From: Porphyromonas gingivalis ATCC 33277
GTDB taxonomy: Bacteria > Bacteroidota > Bacteroidia > Bacteroidales > Porphyromonadaceae
Assembly (NCBI RefSeq): GCF_000010505.1
Contig: NC_010729.1
Span: 1,557,501-1,621,500 of the forward strand
Length of the DNA: 64,000 nt
Direction: 5' to 3'
The translations under genes were made by a program, and so were the position numbers. The first letter of the stretch is position 1, and each line of letters opens with the position of its first letter. Below the pieces are notes generated by a model. That model saw nothing but the letters and a program-made list of their open reading frames with translations, ran no database searches and was not told where the DNA came from. Below are positions 41,446 to 48,934 of this stretch, one piece after another.

Positions 41446-41512
41446 ATACTTTATACTATAAAGCCTCCATACTTTATACTATAAAGCCCCCACCCTTTAT
41501 ACTATGAAGTCT
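41446..41512. repeat. ~23-bp tandem repeats, right part
   Basis: Continuation of the array cut by IS copy 2: about three units of CATACTTTATACTATAAAGCC type, the last one degenerate (CTTTATACTATGAAG). Confidence 0.8.
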
Positions 41513-41622
41513 TTTCCCTTGATACTGCACCTCCAAAGGATATTCTCCAAGAGTCCCTATAGAGGAATCCTCAGGTAGCCTTCTCGTGGTTGCCCTATGC
41601 CATCGAGTTTACTACAGATGAA

Positions 41623-41669
41623 AAGGGTGTGCCAAAATCGTCTTTTGATTGCGATTTCAACACACCCTT
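41623..41669. terminator. Nested hairpin after pepD
   Basis: AAGGGTGTG pairs with CACACCCTT and, inside, AAAATCG pairs with CGATTT. It lies about 40 nt beyond the pepD stop on the minus strand. It belongs to the same hairpin style as at 3536 and 21011. Confidence 0.6.
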
Positions 41670-41705
41670 CCGGCTTATTGTCCGGAGGAAAAATTCCGGC
41701 TTATT

Positions 41706-43166
41706 TTATTTGGCTGCGGGGATATGCTTCAGCATATCTACCAAGTGATCCCACCAAAGCTGAACCGTCTTGATTTCGATCTTCTCTACGGGAGAGTGCA
41801 CATCTCGGAGGGTAGGGCCGAATGAAACCATATCGAGATAGGGGTATTTATCCAGGAAGAGCCCACACTCCAAACCTGCGTGGATTGCTTTTATAGCAGG
41901 TTTACGACCGAAAATGCGCTCATACGACTCGGATGCCGCTTTCAAAATCGGCGAATCGGGATTGGGTTTCCATCCGGGGTACGGATCGCGGAAGCTGATT
42001 TTAGCACCGGCAAGCTCGAATACGGATGCCACTGTATTGGCTATATCGCTGATAAGAGACGATGTCGAGCTTCTTTGGCTGGTCTCCACGTAGATCTTAT
42101 CATCTTCTTTCATCTTCACGGAAGCCAAGTTTGAAGACGTTTCCACCAAACCTTCGATGTCATGGCTCATACCGTAGACGCCGTGAGGGCAAGCATACAG
42201 GGCGCGAACAAGACGACGCTTCGTGTCACAATCGATACGATATGCAGGCTTTCCTACCGATTTCATTTCGAGCTTCACACCCGGATCTACACGCTTGAGT
42301 TCGTCCTCCACTGCAGCAGCGAGTTCGTTCAAGATAACTCGTGCACGCTCTTTCTGATCAGCCTTCAGACCGATAACGGCATGAGCTTCGCGCGGAATGG
42401 CATTGTGCAGGTTTCCTCCCTGGAAAGAGCAGAGCTTCCAATCCAATTCGTGCTCAAGAGCATAGAGATAGCGAGTCAGGATCTTGTTGGCATTGCCGAG
42501 ACCGATGTGAATCTCTCCTCCGGAGTGACCGCCTTTGAGACCGCTGACCTTTACCTCGAAATAGAGATAGTCGTCTGTCGCTTCGCGCTTTTCGTAGGCA
42601 AATTCGGCCATGGTTCCCATACCTCCGGCGCACCCGATGAAGAGCTCTCCTTCATCTTCGCTGTCGAGGTTGAGCAGGATCTTTCCATTGAAAAATCCGG
42701 GCTTTAGGTTCATCGCACCGGTCATACCCGTCTCTTCGTCCATCGTGAAGAGGCATTCGATCGGGCCGTGTTCTATGTCGTCAGAATCCAGAATAGCCAA
42801 TTCGGCAGCACAACCGATACCGTTGTCGGCACCGAGTGTAGTACCATCGGCATGCAACCATTCACCATCGATGATGGTACGGATAGGGTCGTTCTCGAAG
42901 TCATGAACCTTATCGGCATTCTTCTCGCATACCATATCCATATGGCTCTGAAGGATGACCGTTTCGAGGTGTTCGTATCCGGGTGTTGCCGGTTTCTCTA
43001 TTACGAGATTGCCTACCTCGTCTGTACGATATTTGAGGTTGCGATCTTCTGCAAATTTCACAAGGTAAGCCAGGATCTTCTCTTCTTTCTTGGAAGGACG
43101 TGGCACTTGAGTGATTTCGTGGAAAAACTTCCACACTTTTGTGGGTTTGAGATCTGTAATGTTCAT
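41706..43166 (-). CDS. pepD: Aminoacyl-histidine dipeptidase (PepD, M20)
   Basis: A 486-residue M20C cytosolic dipeptidase (Xaa-His). Marks in order: VILQSHMDMVCEKN with the metal His and Asp, TTLGADNGIGCA with the bridging Asp, LFTMDEETGMTGA with the catalytic Glu pair, SGLKGGHSGGEI in the lid domain, and AIHAGLECGLF and FGPTLRDVHSPVE near the C-terminus. No signal peptide. It supports peptide breakdown in an organism living on oligopeptides. A -7 box (43232-43239) lies about 65 nt upstream, in the divergent region shared with the next gene. Confidence 0.95.
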   Translation of the reverse strand: MNITDLKPTKVWKFFHEITQVPRPSKKEEKILAYLVKFAEDRNLKYRTDEVGNLVIEKPATPGYEHLETVILQSHMDMVCEKNADKVHDFENDPIRTIIDGEWLHADGTTLGADNGIGCAAELAILDSDDIEHGPIECLFTMDEETGMTGAMNLKPGFFNGKILLNLDSEDEGELFIGCAGGMGTMAEFAYEKREATDDYLYFEVKVSGLKGGHSGGEIHIGLGNANKILTRYLYALEHELDWKLCSFQGGNLHNAIPREAHAVIGLKADQKERARVILNELAAAVEDELKRVDPGVKLEMKSVGKPAYRIDCDTKRRLVRALYACPHGVYGMSHDIEGLVETSSNLASVKMKEDDKIYVETSQRSSTSSLISDIANTVASVFELAGAKISFRDPYPGWKPNPDSPILKAASESYERIFGRKPAIKAIHAGLECGLFLDKYPYLDMVSFGPTLRDVHSPVEKIEIKTVQLWWDHLVDMLKHIPAAK

Positions 43167-43216
43167 TGTTATTACTATGAGTTATTAATTGTGCTTCTCT
43201 GTGGGTAAGAAAATCT

Positions 43217-43224
43217 TACCTTTG
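43217..43224 (+). promoter_or_regulatory. Candidate -7 box for the small membrane protein gene
   Basis: TACCTTTG matches TAnnTTTG, 23 nt before the ATG. It nearly abuts the opposite-strand box for pepD (43232-43239). Confidence 0.45.
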
Positions 43225-43231
43225 TATTCCG

Positions 43232-43239
43232 CAAATATA
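43232..43239 (-). promoter_or_regulatory. Candidate -7 box for pepD
   Basis: TATATTTG on the minus strand, about 65 nt upstream of the pepD start. With the box at 43217-43224 it forms two face-to-face promoters that would overlap. Confidence 0.45.
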
Positions 43240-43246
43240 GCAATAA

Positions 43247-43462
43247 ATGACTACAATTTTTTTGGCTTCTCTTCTGTTGGTCGGACTGGCTTTTGTCCTG
43301 CTGGGCATACGTGTGTTTTTCTGTCGTGGCGGGAAGTTTCCCCAGACCCATGTAGGCAGCAACAAGGCAATGCAAGACAGAGGAATCGGCTGCCATACGG
43401 CACAACATTTCGAAGCCCAACATCACCGCAATCTCGAAGATCGAATCAAAGAACTCGAATAA
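43247..43462 (+). CDS. Small conserved membrane protein
   Basis: A 71-residue protein with one N-terminal transmembrane helix (residues ~3-24), then the conserved-looking stretch RGGKFPQTHVGSNKAMQDRGIGC and a charged C-terminus. I recall similar small proteins, with (K/R)GGKFP.THVG.NKAM, in other Bacteroidota, usually next to an OmpH-like gene. The function is unknown. It starts a probable two-gene unit with the next gene (32-nt gap). Confidence 0.7.
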   Translation: MTTIFLASLLLVGLAFVLLGIRVFFCRGGKFPQTHVGSNKAMQDRGIGCHTAQHFEAQHHRNLEDRIKELE

Positions 43463-43494
43463 TAACGAAACAAAAAAACATATCCCATTCACAA

Positions 43495-44115
43495 ATGAAA
43501 CAGATCCATTATGTCATCGAGGCTGTACTGGCCGTTGCCATCATCATCCTCTTCATTATGATGCCGCGTTCATCCGCATCAAAAGCCAAGACAACAAATC
43601 ATAAGGCAGAACAAGCTGCCGCCACTCTGCCTATAGCTTTCGTAAGGATGGACAGCCTGGCCTCGCAATATGAATACTTTCGGGACATGAACAAACAACT
43701 TGCGGCCGAAGCTGAGCAGAACCAAAGAACCTTGGCTACCAAGATGACTGCCATGCAGAAAGCTGCGGAGGATTTCCAACGCCGTCTTCGGACGAATGCA
43801 TTCACCAGCGAAGATGCTGCACGAGTGGAACAGGAGAAAATTCTGAAAATGCAAGAAGAAGGCCAAAGATTGGAACTCAGCATGACACAAGCTTTGGCCA
43901 ACAAACAGGCGGAAGCCAATGAGAAAATGTACCGGATAGTACGCGAGCAAGTCAGCGAAATGAATAAGGACGGTAAATACCGCTATATACTTACCAACGT
44001 TGGTCTTGAAAACTTGCTGTATGCTGACAGCACGTTGGACATCACCGATGATGTGGTGAAGTTCTTAAACGATCACTATCGCAAAGAAATCAAGGGCAAA
44101 ACCACAGCAGAATAA
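43495..44115 (+). CDS. OmpH/Skp-like periplasmic protein
   Basis: A 206-residue protein with an N-terminal membrane anchor or signal (AVLAVAIIILFIMM), then IAFVRMDSLASQYEYFRDMNKQL typical of the Skp/OmpH start, and a long coiled coil of about residues 65-150 rich in Q, E, K and A. The end TNVGLENLLYADSTLDIT matches the OmpH family end. Skp-type proteins hold unfolded outer-membrane proteins in the periplasm. The frame is open upstream to 43189, but the ATG at 43495 is the correct start. A non-cleaved helix rather than a cleavable signal is unusual. Confidence 0.85.
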   Translation: MKQIHYVIEAVLAVAIIILFIMMPRSSASKAKTTNHKAEQAAATLPIAFVRMDSLASQYEYFRDMNKQLAAEAEQNQRTLATKMTAMQKAAEDFQRRLRTNAFTSEDAARVEQEKILKMQEEGQRLELSMTQALANKQAEANEKMYRIVREQVSEMNKDGKYRYILTNVGLENLLYADSTLDITDDVVKFLNDHYRKEIKGKTTAE

Positions 44116-44148
44116 CGAGAGAAAATACTCTCGTTACACCTTCATTGG

Positions 44149-44187
44149 AGCTGCGCCGAAACTTCCATTTCGGCGCAGCTTTTTTTG
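44149..44187. terminator. Terminator between the OmpH-like gene and the TonB receptor
   Basis: AGCTGCGCCGAAA pairs with TTTCGGCGCAGCT, followed by a run of seven Ts. It ends the plus-strand unit. Confidence 0.85.
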
Positions 44188-44295
44188 TTTTTTGATCGGG
44201 AAGATACGCCTGTCTCTGTCGAATCCTCGTTAGAATGCTTCCTATACGATCGGACAATCATCTGCCGGAGCGTCCGAGCAGCGTATATGGAGCTT

Positions 44296-46779
44296 TTAGA
44301 ATTCGACGAGGAGACGCAGGTTGAATTGGCGGCGTGTCAGGTAGTTCGGTACGGCGTATTGCTGTTGGTAGGCATCCGACACCCAGTAGTAAGAATTGAC
44401 ATTGGTCATGTCGAACAGATTGAAGAGGTCAGCCCCTATGTAGGCCCCTTTTACTCTCATTAGCCATTTGCTTCGGCCGGCAAAGGAGTCGTCCGGGTCG
44501 AGCCATTTGTACATTACCCCCAGATCGACACGCTTATAGGCCGGTGCGGTAAAGGCCGGCGAGCTAAGCCCTTTGCTCGGATTGAGCTGGGGCAATCCTC
44601 CGCTTAGTGCAGCCCGCAGAGTGGCTGTGATGCGTTTATTGCCCGGCACGTACTCTTGAAGGAAGAAGGAGAAATTGTAAGTGGGTGCGTTCATCAGTGG
44701 TAAAGAACCGTAGCCATCCAGTTTCTGACGGGCTTTTATAATGGAAGCCGTCAGCCACGAATCCACTCCGGGTACCAGTTCGCCGAAGAGCTTGAGATCG
44801 ATACCCGCAGCATAACCCGAACCGATGTTTTCGCCCAGATAGCGGATCTTCACGTTCTCTATTATATACGGGTTGATGTTGAACAGGCTCTTGTAGTAAG
44901 CCTCTGCCGTAAACTTGTATTTTCGCCCCCCCATTTCGAAGGTATAGTCTGCTCCTGCGAGAATGTGAAAAGCTCCCTGAGAGCGGATCTTCTCGTTGAG
45001 GACAACCACGTTATTGCCTTCGGCATCCTTATACGTCAGCCTTAGCTCTTTGTAAAACGGTGCCTGATAATAAAGTCCGGCGGCTGCACGCAGTACCAAA
45101 GCCGGGTTGCTTTCGGGAGAATAACCCATGCTGATACGTGGGCTGACGAGCAACTCCTTGTTGAAGCTCCACCACGAAGCTCTGATACCCGGAATGAGAG
45201 AAAATGTACCTCCTCCCATGCTGAAGTTGAATCGATCCTGTACGAATGCCGACAAGCGCGTTCCCCTCATCTGCGTATCGGCATATAGGTTATTGTACAT
45301 CAGCAATACGGTCTCCGAGTGAGGTAGGTTGTATCCTACCGAATCCCTCCGTTCCCATTCGCTGATATGGTCGGCTATTTTCTCCATCTGTGCCGATACG
45401 CCAGCTTGCAGGCGATGCTTCTCGTTCAGCTTTATCTCCCCTCTGTAACCCATGTTCAGCACGCGGTAGTTCAGCCTGTTGCGCGCATGCTCGTGATTGC
45501 GCCCGATGCCCAAGCCGTTGGAGTTCTCTGAGCCCGAAGCCATCGAAGCAGTTCCGTCCGCCCCCAGCTGCACATCGTTCAGAAAGTATTCTCCCTGAAT
45601 ATCGTAGGTCTCCCGTTCGTTACTGTTGAAGGCCGAAAGCGTAACCGTATGCCGCTGTTTGTCGTCCGGCACGAAGTTCATGCTGAAGGCACCGAAGTAG
45701 GTCAGGAAACGATCTTGTTCCTGACCGTCGAAAAAGATCTTCAACTTTTTGGCATCGCTCTGTGTACCGAAGCTCGTCTCACGGGTCTGAGGGACAAACT
45801 TGTAGCGAGTTTGCGAGATATTGCCGAGGAAACTAACCGACAGCTTGGGGCTGAAACGGTACGTCATGAATGTCTGTCCGTCCGCATAGATCGGATCGTA
45901 TTCGGCTTTCGTGTCCGTAGTGCCCAAGAGCGATTTGGCACTCTTGTAGCGTACACCCGTGATTTGGCTGAAGGCTCCGGCACTGCTGCCATAGTAGGCA
46001 CTCGATTGTAGCATGCCGAGGAGTACCGCTCCTTCCTTCTCCTGCGGTTGCTTGTAGCGAATATCCAGTACGGAGGACATCTTGTCGCCATAGTCGGCCG
46101 TGAACCCTCCGGCGGAGAACTGTACGGATTGTGTCAGATCCGGATTGACGAAGCTCAGACCTTCCTGCTGTGCAGAGCGAACCAGCAGCGGGCGATAAAC
46201 CTCCACTCCGTTTACATAGACCATATTCTCATCGTAGCTTCCTCCGCGAACCGAGTATTGCGAGCTTAGCTCATTGTTCTGCGTTACTCCTGCGTAGGTA
46301 CTGATGAGTGATTCCACCCCTCCCGTAGGCCCTGCATTGACACGAAGGTCTCGGGTATTGACGCGCTCCATCGTGTTGAGTCTGCGTTTTGTGGCCTGTA
46401 CCGTCACGCTCGAAAGCTCCATCTCGGCCTCTGCCAAACGAACATTCAGCCGAGTGTCCTTGGTCAGAGACGGAAAGCTGCGACTTACCCCTTGGTACCC
46501 CATGGAGCTGAACTCAATCGTGATGCTGTCCGTCGTGGCCTTCATCCGAAACTCATAGTATCCTTTCAGATTCGTCGTTGCACCTGTCCCCGTACCACGC
46601 ACTTTGACTCCGGCGAACGGGATCGGCTTTTCCCCACGGTCGAGCACATAGCCCGATACCCTGACGCTTTGTGCCATAGCTGCCTGAGAGCATAGCAGGC
46701 TGCATAGCAGGATGAATGACAATCTGTATATACCGTTGAGCTTTATATGTTTGTTCTTTCGGGGAATAGCTTCCTTCAT
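44296..46779 (-). CDS. TonB-dependent outer-membrane receptor
   Basis: 827 residues. A signal peptide ends near AAMAQ. A CarboxypepD-regulatory-like domain follows (VSGYVLDRGEKPIPFAGVKVRG), then a plug with VTVQATKRR and YSVRGGSYDENMVYVNGVEV, and a 22-strand-type barrel ending in the aromatic signature RRQFNLRLLVEF. Ligand unknown; the family often imports metal complexes, vitamins or glycan/peptide fragments, and no SusD partner is adjacent. The gene is alone. A -7 box lies 83 nt upstream. Confidence 0.93.
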   Translation of the reverse strand: MKEAIPRKNKHIKLNGIYRLSFILLCSLLCSQAAMAQSVRVSGYVLDRGEKPIPFAGVKVRGTGTGATTNLKGYYEFRMKATTDSITIEFSSMGYQGVSRSFPSLTKDTRLNVRLAEAEMELSSVTVQATKRRLNTMERVNTRDLRVNAGPTGGVESLISTYAGVTQNNELSSQYSVRGGSYDENMVYVNGVEVYRPLLVRSAQQEGLSFVNPDLTQSVQFSAGGFTADYGDKMSSVLDIRYKQPQEKEGAVLLGMLQSSAYYGSSAGAFSQITGVRYKSAKSLLGTTDTKAEYDPIYADGQTFMTYRFSPKLSVSFLGNISQTRYKFVPQTRETSFGTQSDAKKLKIFFDGQEQDRFLTYFGAFSMNFVPDDKQRHTVTLSAFNSNERETYDIQGEYFLNDVQLGADGTASMASGSENSNGLGIGRNHEHARNRLNYRVLNMGYRGEIKLNEKHRLQAGVSAQMEKIADHISEWERRDSVGYNLPHSETVLLMYNNLYADTQMRGTRLSAFVQDRFNFSMGGGTFSLIPGIRASWWSFNKELLVSPRISMGYSPESNPALVLRAAAGLYYQAPFYKELRLTYKDAEGNNVVVLNEKIRSQGAFHILAGADYTFEMGGRKYKFTAEAYYKSLFNINPYIIENVKIRYLGENIGSGYAAGIDLKLFGELVPGVDSWLTASIIKARQKLDGYGSLPLMNAPTYNFSFFLQEYVPGNKRITATLRAALSGGLPQLNPSKGLSSPAFTAPAYKRVDLGVMYKWLDPDDSFAGRSKWLMRVKGAYIGADLFNLFDMTNVNSYYWVSDAYQQQYAVPNYLTRRQFNLRLLVEF

Positions 46780-46861
46780 GATCTATTAACGTATTTGAGG
46801 GAGAAAATCGTTTGTCTCTTTCTCTCCTTTTCCCGGCTTAATGAGCCAAAATCCAATGGAA

Positions 46862-46893
46862 CAAAAGTAATATCTAAAGAGATTCGAAAACAA
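46862..46893 (-). promoter_or_regulatory. Candidate promoter of the TonB receptor gene
   Basis: TTG (46891-46893), 21 nt, then TACTTTTG (46862-46869) on the minus strand. Confidence 0.5.
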
Positions 46894-47197
46894 CGATCCC
46901 TGAAAAACTTCAGTCGTATGTGCCATGATACTACAAGAAAAAGGCTTGATAAAGAAGTTTTTGGATCAGATAGAGAAGCCGTCGAGAGCAATGTGTGCCC
47001 ATACCGACGATTTCGGCAAGCATTGTTCAGGTGCAGGATTCTCTGCAAATACGAGAATGGCAAAAGCATCAGCCCAAAGGCAAATAGAAAAATCTGTGTG
47101 TGGGTGGGTGGGGGGAATGTGAAGAAAGAAGAAGAATCGACTTTGGGGAATTACAAGACCTGTAATTTTAGATGCCCCCTTATCGCTTTCGAAGTTG
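46894..47197. other. Gap between the TonB receptor and the tRNA cluster
   Basis: No recognisable gene or strong structure. A GTG-rich stretch (GTGTGTGGGTGGGTGGGGGG at about 47095-47114) is the only oddity. Overlapping short ORFs have no familiar features. Confidence 0.4.
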
Positions 47198-47270
47198 AGC
47201 GGAAGACGGGACTCGAACCCGCGACCCTAACCTTGGCAAGGTTATGCTCTACCAACTGAGCTACTTCCGC
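47198..47270 (-). tRNA. tRNA-Gly (anticodon GCC)
   Basis: 73 nt, acceptor GCGGAAG/CTTCCGC, anticodon loop TTGCCAA, T-arm GGGTTCGAGTCCC. CCA not encoded. Last tRNA of a four-tRNA minus-strand run. Confidence 0.97.
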
Positions 47271-47318
47271 AGTCTATCCCGAAATGGAACTTCGGTAGAA
47301 AAAGAAAACGAAACCATG

Positions 47319-47403
47319 TACCCGGAGCGGGACTTGAACCCGCACAGCCGATAATGGCCAAAGGATTTTAAGTCCTTCGTGTCTACCATTCCACCATCCG
47401 GGC
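47319..47403 (-). tRNA. tRNA-Leu (anticodon TAA)
   Basis: 85 nt, a class II tRNA with long variable arm, acceptor GCCCGGA/TCCGGGT (G-T at the first pair), anticodon loop CTTAAAA. CCA not encoded. Confidence 0.95.
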
Positions 47404-47419
47404 CCTTGATTTCAATAAG

Positions 47420-47492
47420 AGCGGAAGACGGGGCTCAAACCCGCGACCCTCAGCTTGGAAGGCTGATGCTCTATCGACTGAGCTACTTCCGC
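47420..47492 (-). tRNA. tRNA-Gly (anticodon TCC)
   Basis: 73 nt, same acceptor stem as the GCC isoacceptor 222 nt away, anticodon loop CTTCCAA. The two Gly tRNAs are near duplicates that differ mainly in the anticodon arm. CCA not encoded. Confidence 0.97.
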
Positions 47493-47525
47493 GACCTTAA
47501 CGCTTGTCTTTACAAAAGTGAAGAG

Positions 47526-47608
47526 TGGGCAGTGATGGATTCGAACCACCGAAGGCGTAAGCCAGCTGAGTTACAGTCAGCCCCATTTGGCCACTCTGGT
47601 AACTGCCC
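47526..47608 (-). tRNA. tRNA-Tyr (anticodon GTA)
   Basis: 83 nt, class II tRNA with variable arm, acceptor GGGCAGT/ACTGCCC, anticodon loop CTGTAAC. CCA not encoded. First gene of the tRNA run. Confidence 0.96.
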
Positions 47609-47730
47609 ATTGTTCTTTTGCGATTGCAAAGGTAGAAACAAAATCCAATTATACAACAGTTCGCTCGGCAATTTTTTCTGCCATCTCTTTACGAACCGGA
47701 AAAACATCATCCATGGGGCCAAAAGATATG

Positions 47731-47808
47731 GTTCGAGAATTTTTTTATTTTGGTTCGGGAAGTAAAAAATTCTCGCACCAAAACGAGAAAAAACTCGTTC
47801 GACTTTTT
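47731..47808 (+). repeat. Dispersed ~79-bp structured repeat, copy B, with adjoining hairpin
   Basis: Aligns with copies A and C: GTTCGAGAATTTTTTT, TTTTGGTTCGGGAAG, AAAAAATTCTCGCACC, then CGAG...CTCGTTCGAC. Directly after it, 47812-47853 holds a second shared motif TTTACGAGCCGCAATCGGAG with a complementary second half (CTCCG...GCGTAAA), also found inverted beside copy C (62583-62623). Confidence 0.72.
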
Positions 47809-47944
47809 CCAATTTTACGAGCCGCAATCGGAGAGACTCCGGTGCGTAAATTTTCAACCGATGGTTTGTATCGATAGAACAAAATCAGAATCATTTGCCC
47901 ATCTTTCGGCCTGATGGGATTATGCATGGAGAGAGGACAATCGT

Positions 47945-47952
47945 TAGCTTTG
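47945..47952 (+). promoter_or_regulatory. Candidate -7 box for the VanW-like gene
   Basis: TAGCTTTG matches TAnnTTTG, 25 nt before the ATG at 47977. This supports that start over the in-frame 47914 ATG, which lies upstream of the box. Confidence 0.5.
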
Positions 47953-47976
47953 CAGTCCAATCGAAACAGACCTTAT

Positions 47977-48825
47977 ATGATACGCATCATACAACCGATC
48001 ATACGAAGCGAGCGAAGACGCAAATTGGGACGCGAATACTTCATTCTTCACCGCAAGTTGTCGGACTGCTTTTCTTCGATCAAATGGGCTTTACCAGCGA
48101 AGGGGGACAATTCTCATGGCTGTTCCTATCCGGTCATGGAGCATCGGTCGCTCATTATGCGCCGGCTGAAGGATGTGGATATGTACCTGCAAGAGAACAA
48201 ACGAACCAATCTGCGACTGGCCATCTCCAAGCTGCACGGTATGATCATACGTCCCGGAGAGACCTTCTCCGTCTGGCGTCATGTCGGTCGTCCGACTGCT
48301 CGCAAGGGGTACCTCGAAGGTCTGGTATTGAGTCAGGGGAAGATCGGCAAAGGAGTGGGAGGCGGTCTCTGCCAGCTTGGCAACCTGCTCTTTTGGATGT
48401 TTGCCCATACGCCGCTGTCCATAGTCGAGCGACACCGGCACAGCTTCGATGTTTTTCCTGACATAAATCGCAGTATTCCGTTCGGAGCAGGAGCTACGCT
48501 TTCGTATAACTATATCGACCTTCGGGTCAGGAACAATACGCCGCACACCTACAGGCTGGAACTCTGGCTGGACGATACGCACCTGAACGGACGGATCAGC
48601 TCCGATACGGAGCAGAGGGATCGCTATCGCATCGAGGAGACGGGTCACCGCATAGAGCATCAGAGTTGGGGTGGCTATACGCGACACAATAAGCTGGTAC
48701 GTATCGTCACTCGTGCCGATGGCAGCGAATATACCGAGCCGTTTGTGGAGAATCATGCCATCATGATGTACAATCCTTTGCTCTCCCCTCCCCAAAATGG
48801 TGCAAGCACCTCTTTCCAAAGGTGA
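47977..48825 (+). CDS. VanW-family protein
   Basis: About 282 residues. The VanW domain is clear: SKLHGMIIRPGETFSVWRHVGRPTARKGYLEG, then GKGVGGGLCQLGNLLFWM and IVERHRHSFDV, FPDINRSIPFGAGATLSYNYIDLRV. VanW occurs in some vancomycin-resistance gene sets, but its biochemical role is not known, and no van genes are near. No signal peptide. The frame is open back to 47914, but the start at 47977 follows a promoter-like box. Confidence 0.85.
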   Translation: MIRIIQPIIRSERRRKLGREYFILHRKLSDCFSSIKWALPAKGDNSHGCSYPVMEHRSLIMRRLKDVDMYLQENKRTNLRLAISKLHGMIIRPGETFSVWRHVGRPTARKGYLEGLVLSQGKIGKGVGGGLCQLGNLLFWMFAHTPLSIVERHRHSFDVFPDINRSIPFGAGATLSYNYIDLRVRNNTPHTYRLELWLDDTHLNGRISSDTEQRDRYRIEETGHRIEHQSWGGYTRHNKLVRIVTRADGSEYTEPFVENHAIMMYNPLLSPPQNGASTSFQR

Positions 48826-48879
48826 TCTCGGCAGTTCCTCTCTTTGGCTCTTTTTCGGAGAGGGACTGAGAATAAAGCA

Positions 48880-48887
48880 TATATTTG
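48880..48887 (+). promoter_or_regulatory. Candidate -7 box for nadE
   Basis: TATATTTG, 47 nt before the ATG. No convincing -33 element. Confidence 0.4.
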
Positions 48888-48934
48888 TACGGAATTAGAA
48901 TAAAAACCACAATCCTCATAATTTACAGTTCCCT

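Noticed and set aside
47095-47114. G-quadruplex candidate (GTGGGTGGGTGGGG)
   Set aside because: Only an isolated G-rich run in a gap with no gene or repeat context; too weak to call.
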